From positions 1,240,001 to 1,304,000 of the forward strand of contig OY970182.1 in NCBI GenBank assembly GCA_963708095.1: a stretch of 64,000 bases of DNA. The letters are read 5' to 3'. This document shows positions 17,130-26,614 of this stretch, in pieces. Made by a program: the position numbers and the translations under genes. The notes under the pieces are model-generated. The model made no database searches. It was not told the origin of the DNA and was given only the letters and a program-made list of their open reading frames with translations. Source of the stretch: JAJZVS01 sp963708095 (GTDB lineage Bacteria > Pseudomonadota > Alphaproteobacteria > Acetobacterales > Acetobacteraceae). Positions within the stretch are counted from its first letter, which is position 1. The number at the start of each line of letters is the position of its first letter.

Positions 17130-17594
17130 GTGACACAGCAGGACGGCTTCTGGTTCGAGGACATGGCGGCAGGCCAGATGCTGCATTCCCCGCGCGCCAT
17201 CACGCTCGATCGCGACGCGATCATCGCCTTCGCCCGCCAATACGACCCGCAGCCCGCGCACATGGGCGAAGATTCGGCGAAGGACAGTCTGTTCGGCCTG
17301 TTCTGCGCCAGCGGCTGGCAGACCGGGTCGGTCACCATGCGGCTGATCTTCGAGACCCTGCCGATCGCCCGCGGCGGCATGGGCGCGGGGATCGAGCAGC
17401 TTCGCTGGCTGCGCCCAGTGCTGCCGGGCGATCAGCTGCGGGTGGAAATCGCCGTGCTGGCAACCCGGCCCTCTGCCTCGCGACCCGGCTCGGGCGTCGT
17501 GACCTACCGCTGCACCACGCGCAACCAGCAGGGCGAACCCGTGCAAGAGTTCACCACCACGGTGCTGATGCCGCGGCGGCCGGGCGCAGCGTAA
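17130..17594 (+). CDS. MaoC-like (R)-specific enoyl-CoA hydratase family protein
   Basis: 154 residues matching the hot-dog MaoC family. Features seen are FEDMAAGQMLHSPRAITLDRDAIIAFARQYDPQPAHMGED, where the D-P-x-x-H arrangement carries the catalytic pair, FGLFCASGWQTGSVTMRL and a C-terminal strand. Start codon is GTG. Such proteins hydrate enoyl-CoA thioesters or act as accessory dehydratases; the substrate cannot be told. It stands alone, divergent from rmuC and next to an insertion-sequence patch. Confidence 0.88.
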   Translation: MTQQDGFWFEDMAAGQMLHSPRAITLDRDAIIAFARQYDPQPAHMGEDSAKDSLFGLFCASGWQTGSVTMRLIFETLPIARGGMGAGIEQLRWLRPVLPGDQLRVEIAVLATRPSASRPGSGVVTYRCTTRNQQGEPVQEFTTTVLMPRRPGAA

Positions 17595-17633
17595 GCGGGG
17601 CCACAGCAATCGCCGGAACGCCCCGCGCCTTCA

Positions 17634-18561
17634 CCTCTCCCGCTCTCGCGCTACGGGATTCGCACATTTTTCTCCATGCTGGCGAGCGAGCATCCGAGGG
17701 TGAAGCCCTGCGCCAAGGTTGCCAGGCGATCCCGGCCGCGTCGGATGGTCTTGGGGCCGGGCGGCTTGTAGTGGCAATTCCAACCGCCGAGCCGCGAGAC
17801 GATCCAGGTCAGCCAGGACAGGGTGCCTTGTGGATGCGGATTGCGTTGCCGGTCGGTGTTGCCTTCGAGGCTTGGCCCGAGCGCGGCCGCGGCGGTGATC
17901 TCGGCCTGGCTGGCGACATCCTCGGCGGGCCGGGTGCTGGCGTCCCGGGCATCGACCAGCTGGATGATCCTGACCGTACCATGCAAGGCGAGAGCCGCCA
18001 GATTGAACAGCCGCCATGCCGTGTAGGTCTGGCATTGCTCCGGGGCAGCCAACAGCTTGCCGCCGTCGGCCAGCCGGCGATCCTGCGCGGCACGGACGAT
18101 CAGCTCAGTGTTCGCAGGCCGGCCGGCAAACACCTCGTAGATGTCGCCCCAGGCGTCTGCCCGTCTCGCCCGGCTCCGCCCAGGCCACGGTCGCGATAGC
18201 CGAAATGGTTGGTCTCGGTGGTATCCTGCGCCACCACGATCCGACGCCCCACGCAGGCGGCCGCCGTGCGCCGCGCCACATACCGCACCGTCTCGCCCGG
18301 CGTGACGTGCGCCGAGTCCAGCACCCGATGCGCCGCCAACTCGCCCTTGCGGTCGCCACCAAGTTCGTGGACCACCAGCGAGCCGCGCGCCACGATCCGC
18401 TCACTCAGGCGGCTGATCGCCGCCGCACGAGGCTTGTCGCCATAGGCGCCGGCAAAAACCTCCATCACCAACCTCCCCGCACCGATCAGCGCGCAGAACC
18501 ACACCAGCCCACGTCGCACCTAGAAAATTGTGCGAATGCCGTAGCGCGAGAGCGGGGGAGG
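17634..18561. mobile_element. Internally deleted IS4-family element with both terminal inverted repeats
   Basis: The outer ends are near-perfect 40-base inverted repeats: 17634-17673 and 18522-18561 match as reverse complements at all but a few positions, including GCGCTACGG and TGCGAAT blocks. The element is only 928 bases, while autonomous relatives with this transposase are well above 1.3 kb, so an internal segment is missing. Because both ends survive, it could still be mobilised in trans by a related transposase. I see no convincing target duplication. Confidence 0.78.
17651..18519 (-). pseudogene. Degenerate Tn5-like IS4-family transposase
   Basis: The 5' part (18519 down to about 18100) encodes SLVVHELGGDRKGELAAHR, VTPGETVRYVARRTAAACVG and RRIVVAQDTTETNHFGY, which includes the first catalytic Asp (QDTTE). 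The 3' part in another frame encodes NTELIVRAAQDRRLADGGK and CQTYTAWRLFNLAALALHG (17651-18133). The central catalytic region between them is gone and the frames do not join, so it is inactive. Confidence 0.78.
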
Positions 18562-18742
18562 TCGCCGTGCGCAGCACGGCGGGTGAGGGCCGTGCCACAC
18601 CGCCCGCCCGAGCTTGTCCCGGTGGCCCGGCGGCAACGAGGCCGATGCTGCACGGCCCGCAACAACGTCGCTCCGCCCCCTCACCCGCCCCGCTGCGCCC
18701 GCCGACCTGCTATGAAAACTCCTGCCCTGAGGGCCTTGGGCG

Positions 18743-19051
18743 CTAGGCGGCCATTGTGGCGGTCTCCTGTTTGGGGACGATGGCGTAGCCGAGCGGGTTG
18801 AGCTTGCGGGCATAGCGCTTGAGGGTCTGCTGTTCGGTGCGGCGATCGAGGTAGCTCTCGCCGAGATCGCGGTAGAGACACCCCTCGGCCAGCATGTGCC
18901 AGATGCAGACCAGCAGCTTGTAGCCGATTGCGAGCACGGCCTTGCCGGCGCCGATGCGGCTTTTGAGGCTGTGGTATTTGGCCTTCAGGTAGCTGCCTTT
19001 CCGGTGCGCGGCGCTGACGGCGGCGTTGCACAGGGCGGTGGTGGCGTGGCG
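18743..19051 (-). pseudogene. IS110-family transposase, C-terminal fragment
   Basis: The last about 100 residues are recognisable as the C-terminal part of IS110/IS116/IS902 transposases: AAHRKGSYLKAKYHSLKSR, AIGYKLLVCIWHMLAEG, YRDLGESYLDRR and LKRYARKLNPLGYAIVPK. The N-terminal DEDD nuclease half is absent, and upstream the frame dissolves into unrelated residues. It sits between the deleted IS4-type element and the IS701 element. Confidence 0.75.
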
Positions 19052-19341
19052 GCCGGTGCGCTCCTGCCACATGCGATCGCCCGCGCCTCCGTGGTCCTCC
19101 GCGCGTCCTCCGTGATAGAATCTGGCGATTTCGTGAGCCGCACGATCAGCGCGGCCGGTGCGTCGGGACCACACCAACCGCGGCCCTCGTCGGTCCGCAG
19201 GATCCGAGCCATTGCCGCGGGGCCGGGCGAGCGGTGCACAGCGATCCCCGGCAGGCGTGCCGTGGCGTCGAGCGGAAAGTCGCGCTCAGCCTAAGCTCGC
19301 CGGCGACGGTTGCCCCGATGGCACGTCGGCCGGCGCCTTAG

Positions 19342-20854
19342 TCTTACTGTGTTATAAACTTCTTGACTGATTCGGCGCGGATTTGTCAGGGATGGAGATT
19401 CTCACTCGTGGAGGCGGGTCGTGGGTCTCGAATCGGGCGTTGACGGCAGCGAATCACGGTTCGCGGCCTATGTCGAGGCAATCACGTCGACGCTCGGTCA
19501 CGCCGATCGCGCGGCGCCGTTCCGATCGTATTGCGCCGGACTGCTGCTGCCCGGCGATCGCAAGAGCGTCGAGCCGATGGCCGCCCGGGTGGAACCGGGG
19601 CGCGTGCAGGCGGCGCATCAGTCGCTGCATCACTTCGTGGCGAAGTCCGATTGGTTCGACGATGCGGTGCTCGAGGCGGTGCGTGCCCGCGTCCTGCCGA
19701 TCATCGAGCCACGCGGTCCGATCCGGGCGCTCATCATCGACGACACCGGCATGCCGAAGAAGGGTAAGCACTCGGTCGGGGTGGCGCGGCAGTACTGCGG
19801 ACAGCTCGGCAAGCAGGACAACTGCCAGGTCGCGGTGAGCCTGTCGGCCGCCAACGATCACGCCAGCCTGCCGATCGCCTATCGTCTGTATCTGCCGCAG
19901 GAATGGGCGGATGACCCTGACCGGCGCGCCGCGGCAGGCGTACCCGATGATGTTGTCTTCCAGACCAAGCCGCAGATCGCGCTGGACCAGCTTCGTGCTG
20001 CCCGCGCGGCCGGAATCGACGCCGCGGTCGTGTTGGCCGACGCGGGATACGGCAACGACACCGACTTCCGCGATGGCATCACCGGGATCGGCCTTGCCTA
20101 TGCCGTCGGCATCCAATCCTCCACCAGCCTGTGGCCGCCCGGGGTGGAACCGCTGCCACCGAAGCCATGGAGCGGGCGCGGTCGTCCGACGTCCGCGATC
20201 CGTCGTGACGGAGCGCATCAGCCGATCTCGGCCAGGCAACTGGCGCTCGATCTTCCCAAAAAGGCGTGGCGGCGGGTCACCTGGCGCGAAGGGACCAACA
20301 CCAAACTCGCTTCGCGCTTCGCGGCGGTGCGTGTGCGTCCCGCGCATCGCGATTATCACCGTTCCTCACCGCGCCCCGAGGAATGGTGCCTGATCGAATG
20401 GCCGGCGGGCGAACCCGAGCCGACGAAATACTTTCTGTCCACACTGCCAGAAAACATCAGCCGGCGAGCACCGGCGAACGCTACCAAGCTGCGCTGGCGG
20501 ACCGAGCGGGACTACCAGGACCTCAAGCAGGAACTTGGGCTCGGCCATTACGAGGGGCGAGGGTGGCGTGGCTTTCACCATCACGCCACGCTGTGCATCG
20601 CTGCCTACGGATACCTCCTCTCCGAAAGGGGAGCGATTCCCCCCTCAGGACCATGCACCACCGTTCTCATCCAAGAGCATCGCCTTCCCGACGGTTATCG
20701 ACCCCGCGGATCCCCCGATCCGACCTGAACGTCATGTCCCGACCTCGATCACATCTGTCCGGATCGCGATAGCGCGCGCCATCGCAAGAACCCTGCCGCA
20801 CTGCCCTTGCTGCCAGCGGGCCACACGCAGGATGCGCCTCATGACACAGTAAGA
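19342..20854 (+). mobile_element. IS701-family insertion sequence
   Basis: The ends read TCTTACTGTGT at 19342 and ACACAGTAAGA ending at 20854, perfect inverted repeats of 11 bases that extend with mismatches. This gives an element of about 1513 bases enclosing one transposase gene. The outside bases are TTAG on the left and GTAG on the right, compatible with a slightly altered 4-base target duplication of the YTAR type. It has landed beside IS110 debris. Confidence 0.8.
19421..20728 (+). CDS. IS701-family transposase
   Basis: 435 residues, close to full length for the family. The DDE residues are seen in IIDDTGMPKKGKHSVGV (first Asp), VVLADAGYGN (second Asp) and RDYQDLKQELGLGHYEGR (Glu). The ribosome binding site is GGAGG ten bases before a GTG start. 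I see no frameshift, so it may be active. Confidence 0.88.
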   Translation: MGLESGVDGSESRFAAYVEAITSTLGHADRAAPFRSYCAGLLLPGDRKSVEPMAARVEPGRVQAAHQSLHHFVAKSDWFDDAVLEAVRARVLPIIEPRGPIRALIIDDTGMPKKGKHSVGVARQYCGQLGKQDNCQVAVSLSAANDHASLPIAYRLYLPQEWADDPDRRAAAGVPDDVVFQTKPQIALDQLRAARAAGIDAAVVLADAGYGNDTDFRDGITGIGLAYAVGIQSSTSLWPPGVEPLPPKPWSGRGRPTSAIRRDGAHQPISARQLALDLPKKAWRRVTWREGTNTKLASRFAAVRVRPAHRDYHRSSPRPEEWCLIEWPAGEPEPTKYFLSTLPENISRRAPANATKLRWRTERDYQDLKQELGLGHYEGRGWRGFHHHATLCIAAYGYLLSERGAIPPSGPCTTVLIQEHRLPDGYRPRGSPDPT

Positions 20855-20898
20855 GTAGGCCGGCTGCCGAAATGTCGGCTCCTCGGCCTTGCTTGCTG

Positions 20899-22083
20899 TC
20901 AGCCCCGCAGCACGCCGCGGGCGGCCAGGTTGCGCATCAGCGCGCCGACGCCGAAGTTCCAGGGTTCGCAGGCATCGGTTGCTGCCATGCGGTTCACGAG
21001 GCGGCCCAGAGCGGGAGCTGCGATCGTCACGATGTCGCCCGGATGGTGGGTGAAGCCCTGGCCGGGCGCGCCGCGATCCTCGGTCGGGGCGAACATGGTG
21101 CCGAGGAACAGCACGGCGCCGTCCGGGTAGGGGTGGTGGGCGTTCAGCATCTGCGCTGCGAGGTCGGCCGGGTCGCGGCTGATTTTTCCGATCGAGGAGC
21201 TGCCTTCCAGCCGGAACCCGTCCGTCCCGGCAACCGTCAGTGCGACCGTGGTGCGCCGGATCGCGTCCAGCCCGAAGCCTGCGTCGAACAGCCGCAGGAA
21301 CGGGCCGATGGCGCAGGAGGCGTTGTTGTCCTTCGCCTTGCCGAGCAGCAGCGCCGACCGCCCCTCCACGTCGCGCAGGTTGACGTCGTTGCCGAGGGTC
21401 GCACCGACGATCCGCCCGGTGGAGGCGACCGCCAGCACCACCTCCGGCTCGGGATTGTTCCACGCCGAGCCCGGATGCAGGCCGGCCGGCACCCCGGTGC
21501 CCACCGCCGACATCGGCTGTGCCTTGGTGAAGATTTCCGCATCCGGGCCGATGCCCACTTCCAGGTACTGGCTCCACGCGCCCTGGGCGATCAGCACCTG
21601 CTTGAGCCGCGCCGCCTCGGCCGAGCCGGGGCGCAGCCTGGCAAGGTCGTCGCCGACCAGCCGGTTCACCTCGGTGCGGATCGCCGCGGCGGCGGCGAGG
21701 TCGCCGCGGGCGCGTTCCTCGATCACCCGCTCGATCATGGAGACGACGAAGGTGACGCCGGCCGCCTTGATCGCCTGCAGATCGATCGGCGCCAGTAGCC
21801 AGGGGTGGGTGCGGTCGCGGACTTCCGGCGGGGTGTTGGCGAGCACGGCATCAAGCGGGCCGACGGCTTCGCCGTGTGCCGCGCGCAGGGCGGCGGCCGG
21901 ATCCGCCGCCTCGCACAGGTCGCGCACGGTCGGGAAGGCGGCGGTGACGTCGATCAGCCCACCGTCGCGCACGGCAACCACCGAGGGTCCGGCCATCTCC
22001 GGCCGCCAGACCCGCCCGACCAGTACCGCCGCGCCGGCATCGTCCGGTAGCACCGGCCGCAACGCATCCCCTAATCCGTTCAT
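20899..22083 (-). CDS. Fumarylacetoacetate hydrolase-family protein
   Basis: 394 residues. The C-terminal FAA-fold region contains GTGVPAGLHPGSAWNNPEPEVV, whose Glu pair binds the metal, and LGNDVNLRDVEGRSALLLGKAKDNNAS, with a later GTMFAPTEDRGAPGQGFTHHPGD. The N-terminal about 130 residues are the smaller domain typical of long family members. Family members hydrolyse or decarboxylate 2-keto acids from aromatic or sugar catabolism; the exact reaction is unknown. Two ATG codons lie in tandem; I choose 22083 because GGAGG is then six bases away. Its end is 45 bases from the IS701 element. Confidence 0.86.
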   Translation of the reverse strand: MNGLGDALRPVLPDDAGAAVLVGRVWRPEMAGPSVVAVRDGGLIDVTAAFPTVRDLCEAADPAAALRAAHGEAVGPLDAVLANTPPEVRDRTHPWLLAPIDLQAIKAAGVTFVVSMIERVIEERARGDLAAAAAIRTEVNRLVGDDLARLRPGSAEAARLKQVLIAQGAWSQYLEVGIGPDAEIFTKAQPMSAVGTGVPAGLHPGSAWNNPEPEVVLAVASTGRIVGATLGNDVNLRDVEGRSALLLGKAKDNNASCAIGPFLRLFDAGFGLDAIRRTTVALTVAGTDGFRLEGSSSIGKISRDPADLAAQMLNAHHPYPDGAVLFLGTMFAPTEDRGAPGQGFTHHPGDIVTIAAPALGRLVNRMAATDACEPWNFGVGALMRNLAARGVLRG

Positions 22084-22170
22084 CATTCCCCTCCGCATCG
22101 CGTCGCGCCGACGCCATATGAGGCAGGTTATAGGGGCCCGCGGGCCGGGACGGCGAGAGGGAGAGGACGC

Positions 22171-22614
22171 ATGCGGCGATTGTTCGGCGGTGGGACGACC
22201 GCGACGGCGGAGGCCTTTCCGGTCGCGCTGTCGGAGGCGGAGTGGCAGGCACGGCTGACCCCGGCGCAATACAAGGTCCTGCGCGCGCACGGCACCGAGC
22301 GCGCCGGCACCAGCCCGCTCAATGCGGAGAAGCGTCCCGGCCGGTTCGTCTGCGCCGGCTGCGGGCGGGAGCTGTTCGACGCGGGGGCCAAGTTCGAAAG
22401 CGGCACCGGCTGGCCCAGCTTCACCGCGCCGCTGCCCGATGCGGTCGGCACCACCGAGGACCGCAGCTTCTTCATGACCCGGACGGAGGTCCATTGCGCC
22501 GGCTGCGGCGGCCATCTGGGCCATGTGTTCCCGGACGGCCCGGCGCCGACCGGCCAGCGCTACTGCATGAACGGTGCCGCCATGGGGTTCGCGCCGGACG
22601 GGACGTCGCGCTAG
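22171..22614 (+). CDS. msrB: Peptide-methionine (R)-S-oxide reductase MsrB
   Basis: 147 residues. The protein contains both CxxC zinc pairs (CAGCGRELF and CAGCGGHLGHVFPDGP), the substrate motif GTGWPSF and the catalytic cysteine in RYCMNGAA. MsrB reduces the R-sulfoxide of methionine in proteins using thioredoxin. The N-terminal 25 residues are a poorly conserved, possibly flexible extension. The usual RYCINSAS is changed to RYCMNGAA, a minor change beside the intact Cys. Confidence 0.93.
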   Translation: MRRLFGGGTTATAEAFPVALSEAEWQARLTPAQYKVLRAHGTERAGTSPLNAEKRPGRFVCAGCGRELFDAGAKFESGTGWPSFTAPLPDAVGTTEDRSFFMTRTEVHCAGCGGHLGHVFPDGPAPTGQRYCMNGAAMGFAPDGTSR

Positions 22615-23203
22615 CCCGGGGCCCCTCGCCCCCCGCGCCGCCGGGCCGCAAGCCGGCGATCTGGGACGGGCGCGGATATGCGGGCAGCGCCGTGGCTGCT
22701 TCGACGTCCGTCGCGACGTATGGCAGCAACCTCAACGGTCGCAAACCTCGTCCTTAAATTGACAGGGACCAATATACCGGCGCGCCGAAGCGGGTTTCAT
22801 CGCCTTCTCGGTCCCCAGGCCGAAGCATGCGCTTCCTCCCTGAACAAACGTGGCGGCGTCCTCCGGGGGCGCCGCCATTTTTCTGCGCCCGTCGCCCCCT
22901 TCCTTACCCCGATTTCATCACGCTCCACCCACGCCTCTCGACCCTCCGGCACGTCACCTCTCCCGCAGTGCGGGAGAGGTGAAGGAGCAACCGCCCGCGC
23001 CGATTTTTCCGGTTCAAACGCTCCCCCTGATCACGCGCCCGACGCCCGGTTGCCTGTGCAGGCCGGCGGAGACAGACTGCGGGCCGGACGAACGGCGACG
23101 GGACGGCGGCAACGATCCGCCCCCCTAACGGCGTCGCCCCGCTCCGGGAATCGCCAGGCCCAGGCACCTGCAACGAGGCACCCCAACAGGAAGGTTTCAC
23201 GAC
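22615..23203. other. Long intergenic region with one strong palindrome
   Basis: About 590 bases without a gene I can support. The strongest feature is TCACCTCTCCCG with a five-base loop and its complement at 22955-22983, a twelve-base stem of the dispersed hairpin family seen also near 13.26 and 27.17 kb. There is no T-run after it. AGGAAGG at about 23190 is the ribosome binding site of the next gene. Confidence 0.55.
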
Positions 23204-24799
23204 ATGCGGATGAAGCGACGGAGTTTCCTCGGCGCGGCGGCGGCCGCCGCCGGCCTCCCGGCAACGCTTGCCGCCCCGGCGCTGGCGCAGAGCGAAGCGG
23301 CGCGGGTGCTCAAATTCGTTCCCCAGGCGAATCTCACGTCGCTCGATCCGGTCTGGACCACCGCGGCGGTGACGGCCGAGCACGCTAATTACGTCTACGA
23401 GACGTTGTTCTCAGTCGACGGCCATGCCGAGGCGCATCCGCAGATGGCCGCCGGCCACACCGTCTCTCCCGACGGCAGGACGTATGAGATCAAGCTGCGC
23501 GACGGGCTGTCGTTCCACGACGGCACCCCGGTGCGCGCCGCGGACTGCGTGGCGAGCCTGCAACGCTGGATCGTGCGCGCGACCATCGGCCAGTCGCTCG
23601 ACAAATTCATCGACGCCTGGGTGGCGAAGGACGACAAGACGCTGCAGGTCAAGTTGAAGAAGCCGTTCCCGCTTCTGATCGATGCGCTTTCGGAACCGGC
23701 GCAGTCGGCCTTCATCATGCCGGAACGGATCGCCAGGACGGACCCGTTCAAGCAGATCACGGAAACGGTCGGCTCCGGCCCTTACGTGTTCGAACCGAAG
23801 GAATACGTCTCCGGCAGCCGGGCCGTCTACCACAAGTTCGCCAAGTACCAGCCGCGCCCGGAGGCCCCGAGCTGGTATTCGGGCGGCAAGATCGCACATT
23901 TCGAGCGGGTGGAATGGCACATCATCCCCGACCCCGCCACAGCTTCGGCGGCGCTGCAATCGGGCGAGATCGACTGGTGGGACCTCGTGCTCGCCGACCT
24001 GATCCCGCTGCTCAAGCAGCAGAAGGGCGTGCACATCGGCCTCGCCGACCCGGCCGGCTACATGGGCGTGCTGCGCTTCAACGCATTGTTCCCGCCGTTC
24101 GATAACGCGAAGATGCGCCAGGCGGTGATGCACACCGTCGACCAGCAGGAATACATGCGCGCCGTGACCGGCGGCGATGCGAGCGCGTTCCAGGCCTGCC
24201 ATTCGTTCTTCCCCTGCGGCACGCCGTACGGCGTCACGCCCTCGCCCGACATGATGGCCAAGCCCGACTGGGCGCTGGCGCACAAGCTGGTCAAGGAAGC
24301 CGGCTACAAGGGCGAGAAGATCATCCTCATCAACCCAACCGACTTCGCCACCATCCAGCCATTCGGGGAGATCACTTACGCCAACCTCAAGAAACTCGGC
24401 CTCAACGTCGAACTGGTGGAAACCGACTGGGGCACGGTGGTGCAGCGACGCGAACTGAAGACCCCGCCCGACAAGGGCGGCTGGAGCATCTTCCACACCT
24501 GGTGGACCGGCGAGGCGATCCTGAACCCGGCGATCAATCCGATCATCGGCGGCCAGGGCGGCAAGGGCTGGTTCGGCTGGTACAAAAGCGCGAAGATGCA
24601 GGCGATGATCGCCGCGTGGCTGGTGGCCAACACCTCCGCCGAGCGGCACGCGATCGTCGCGCGCATGCAGACGCTCGGGTTCCACGACGTGCCCAGCGTG
24701 CCGCTCGGCCAGTTTTTCATCCACACCGGCTACCGCACGTCGCTCGCCGGGCACGTCCGCGCGCCGACCGCGGTGCCGTGGGGGATGCACCGGATGTAG
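23204..24799 (+). CDS. Tat-exported ABC transporter substrate-binding protein, family 5 (peptide/DppA-like)
   Basis: 531 residues. The signal peptide MRMKRRSFLGAAAAAAGLP has the twin Arg of the Tat pathway and an ALA cleavage site before QSEAARVLKF. The mature part is SBP family 5: FVPQANLTSLDPVWTTAAVT, VYETLFSVDGHAEAHPQMA, LRDGLSFHDGTPVRAADCVASL and the later FPPFDNAKMRQAVMHTVDQQ. These proteins bind peptides, opines, nickel or other small ligands for an ABC importer. No permease or ATPase gene is adjacent, so it is an orphan component or works with a transporter elsewhere. Confidence 0.9.
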   Translation: MRMKRRSFLGAAAAAAGLPATLAAPALAQSEAARVLKFVPQANLTSLDPVWTTAAVTAEHANYVYETLFSVDGHAEAHPQMAAGHTVSPDGRTYEIKLRDGLSFHDGTPVRAADCVASLQRWIVRATIGQSLDKFIDAWVAKDDKTLQVKLKKPFPLLIDALSEPAQSAFIMPERIARTDPFKQITETVGSGPYVFEPKEYVSGSRAVYHKFAKYQPRPEAPSWYSGGKIAHFERVEWHIIPDPATASAALQSGEIDWWDLVLADLIPLLKQQKGVHIGLADPAGYMGVLRFNALFPPFDNAKMRQAVMHTVDQQEYMRAVTGGDASAFQACHSFFPCGTPYGVTPSPDMMAKPDWALAHKLVKEAGYKGEKIILINPTDFATIQPFGEITYANLKKLGLNVELVETDWGTVVQRRELKTPPDKGGWSIFHTWWTGEAILNPAINPIIGGQGGKGWFGWYKSAKMQAMIAAWLVANTSAERHAIVARMQTLGFHDVPSVPLGQFFIHTGYRTSLAGHVRAPTAVPWGMHRM

Positions 24800-24956
24800 A
24801 TGTAGCGGCGCGCAATCATATTTGCTGCTTTGCAGATGGCGGCCCGATCTCGGCGCCGAATTCGCCACCAGTGTCAATGTTGGCTCTAGGCCTGCTAGGC
24901 ATCACCAACCGGTACGGCCATCGGCCTCTCTCAGGCCGAATGAGATGCCGCCAGTT

Positions 24957-25946
24957 TCACCGGCGCCGGGATTTGACGCCGAGCAGACCGAGCAACGGGG
25001 CTCCGAGCAACGCAATCGTCGCCGGCTCTGGCACTGCCTCGGCTGAGGACTGAGATGTCACGACAAGATCCCAATTCCCCGAAGTTCCTTCCTCGGTGAG
25101 GGCATAATTGTAGCTTCCATACGTGCCGGTCGCCCCGGAGACCGTCCATCCGCTGCCCACAATTTCCGATCCGGACAGGATCCCGCTGAAGCCCTGCAGC
25201 ACCCCGGCGTAGGTACCGACCCCAAGGACCGACCCGCTGATCGTCGACGTTTGCGACGACGCGTTGGTATAGGTCGTTCCACCGGCATAAATCCCGAATG
25301 CCATGGTGCCAGTTGATCCCAGATTATCAAACTGACCATACTGACTGCCGCCAAAAACAATGGCATTATAATTCGTCGGCAGCGTGCCATTAATATAGGT
25401 CAAAGCCCCGGAACTCGTCGCGCCGGATCCAAGATTATAGATGCTTCCTACGCCCTGTAGATTGTTCAGCGTGGCAATAGAGCCCGCGCTGGAAAGATTT
25501 ATGTCTTTCCCGGATTCACCGACAATTGATCCGATATTCGTCAGAGCGGCTATGTTGGACGTATGATCGTCAATAGAATCGTGATTCGAATACATCGTCC
25601 CGGTATTGATCAACTGACTGAAGATCGCACCAGAATAGTTGATATACAACGCATTGCCGCTGCTCGTCTCATCTGCAATGAGAGCATTATTTGTGAACGC
25701 GACTGGCCCACATGAGGATCCACAGTTATAGACCGATCCGCCGCTCGTTATGACATTATTGCTATTGATAACATACGTCCCTGAGGTCAAGGTAACTGCG
25801 GCAGCCGGCGAGGCCGGAATCGCCATCAGGCTGATCGACGCAAAAACGGCGGCCCGTCCAAAAAAATTCGGCCTGCGCTCTGCGCGACTCTTCATTAGTG
25901 CCGAATCCAACGAGGAAACGGACGACGACGCCATTGCATTCTGCAT
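24957..25946 (-). CDS. PEP-CTERM sorting domain protein, AT-rich
   Basis: 329 residues. A basic N-terminus and a hydrophobic stretch (FFGRAAVFASISLMAIPASP, cleavage near AAA) form a signal sequence. The middle is low-complexity and beta-rich with many Ser, Gly, Asn and Thr. The C-terminus AVPEPATIALLGAPLLGLLG followed by VKSRRR is a textbook PEP-CTERM sorting signal: PEP box, hydrophobic helix, basic tail. Exosortase-type systems recognise it. ATG 25946 has GGAG six bases upstream. The coding sequence is much richer in A and T than all neighbours, which suggests acquisition. Its exosortase is not in the window. Confidence 0.85.
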   Translation of the reverse strand: MQNAMASSSVSSLDSALMKSRAERRPNFFGRAAVFASISLMAIPASPAAAVTLTSGTYVINSNNVITSGGSVYNCGSSCGPVAFTNNALIADETSSGNALYINYSGAIFSQLINTGTMYSNHDSIDDHTSNIAALTNIGSIVGESGKDINLSSAGSIATLNNLQGVGSIYNLGSGATSSGALTYINGTLPTNYNAIVFGGSQYGQFDNLGSTGTMAFGIYAGGTTYTNASSQTSTISGSVLGVGTYAGVLQGFSGILSGSEIVGSGWTVSGATGTYGSYNYALTEEGTSGNWDLVVTSQSSAEAVPEPATIALLGAPLLGLLGVKSRRR

Positions 25947-26399
25947 GTTTAACTCCGATTTAGCCCGTATTATGCACCAGGGTTGGCGGGCCTGGGGACA
26001 AACCGCTGATTTGATGTAGGATTTGGATGTCAACGCCAACTCCCATCCGATCCCGGACGCGCCATGCCCGTGGCCACGCCGCGAAAGCCATCGAGGGTCG
26101 TGATCCGCCGCGATTGATCGCTGATCATCTGGACTGCCGCAGCCCCGATTGCTGAAACGTTTCAACCTCTGCCCCCCCTCTCGCTCTGGCTCCCGTTGGG
26201 GCCGTCGGACATCGTTCCGGTTTCTCTCCCGCCGCCATCGACGAAACACTATGGCTAATAGTGTATCAGCCCACCCGGCCCCCTCCCCGCTGCATCCGGC
26301 GTCCCCCCTTTTCCTAGCGTTTCGACCAATTCGCGCTGTACAATTCGGCGCCCAGTGATACAGTTCGAATCCTGCCCAGGTCAACCAAACGTCCATGTC
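25947..26399. other. Intergenic region with a tRNA 3'-end-like fragment at 26363-26387
   Basis: About 450 bases without a supported gene. GTTCGAATCCTGCCCAGGTC followed by AACCA has the T-loop, acceptor strand and encoded CCA of a tRNA 3' end, but the bases before it do not form a T-stem or the rest of a tRNA. Such fragments are what tRNA-targeting integrases leave at the distal end of an island. Linking it to the AT-rich PEP-CTERM gene next to it is inference. Confidence 0.5.
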
Positions 26400-26591
26400 T
26401 CACCCGTCTTCGGCCAGATCTTCACCGCTCAGCGCCACAGCCTTGATCGCCGCCAGGTCGGCGTCAGTCATTTCGGCGACCGCCAACACCACCCGCACCG
26501 CCGTGCGGCTGCCGCAGCGCGGGCACACCAGCTCGCCGTGCCAGGCGCCCTCGCCATCGAAGCGGCAGGCGCGGCATTGGTATCGCGCCAT
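26400..26591 (-). CDS. Small zinc-ribbon protein
   Basis: 63 residues. It has two CxxC pairs, CRACRFDGEG near the start and CPRCGSRTAVR, spaced as in a rubredoxin-like zinc ribbon, followed by a short helix. No specific function can be given. It is divergent from a WGR-domain fragment 23 bases away. Confidence 0.6.
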   Translation of the reverse strand: MARYQCRACRFDGEGAWHGELVCPRCGSRTAVRVVLAVAEMTDADLAAIKAVALSGEDLAEDG

Positions 26592-26614
26592 GTCCCTCTC
26601 TTCGCCGGCCTGCT

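Noticed and set aside
22955..22983. Terminator after msrB
   Set aside because: It is 340 bases downstream, without a T-run, and its sequence recurs elsewhere as a dispersed hairpin.
26363..26387. A possible tRNA gene
   Set aside because: Only the 3' end is tRNA-like. The bases before it do not form a T-stem, anticodon arm or D-arm.
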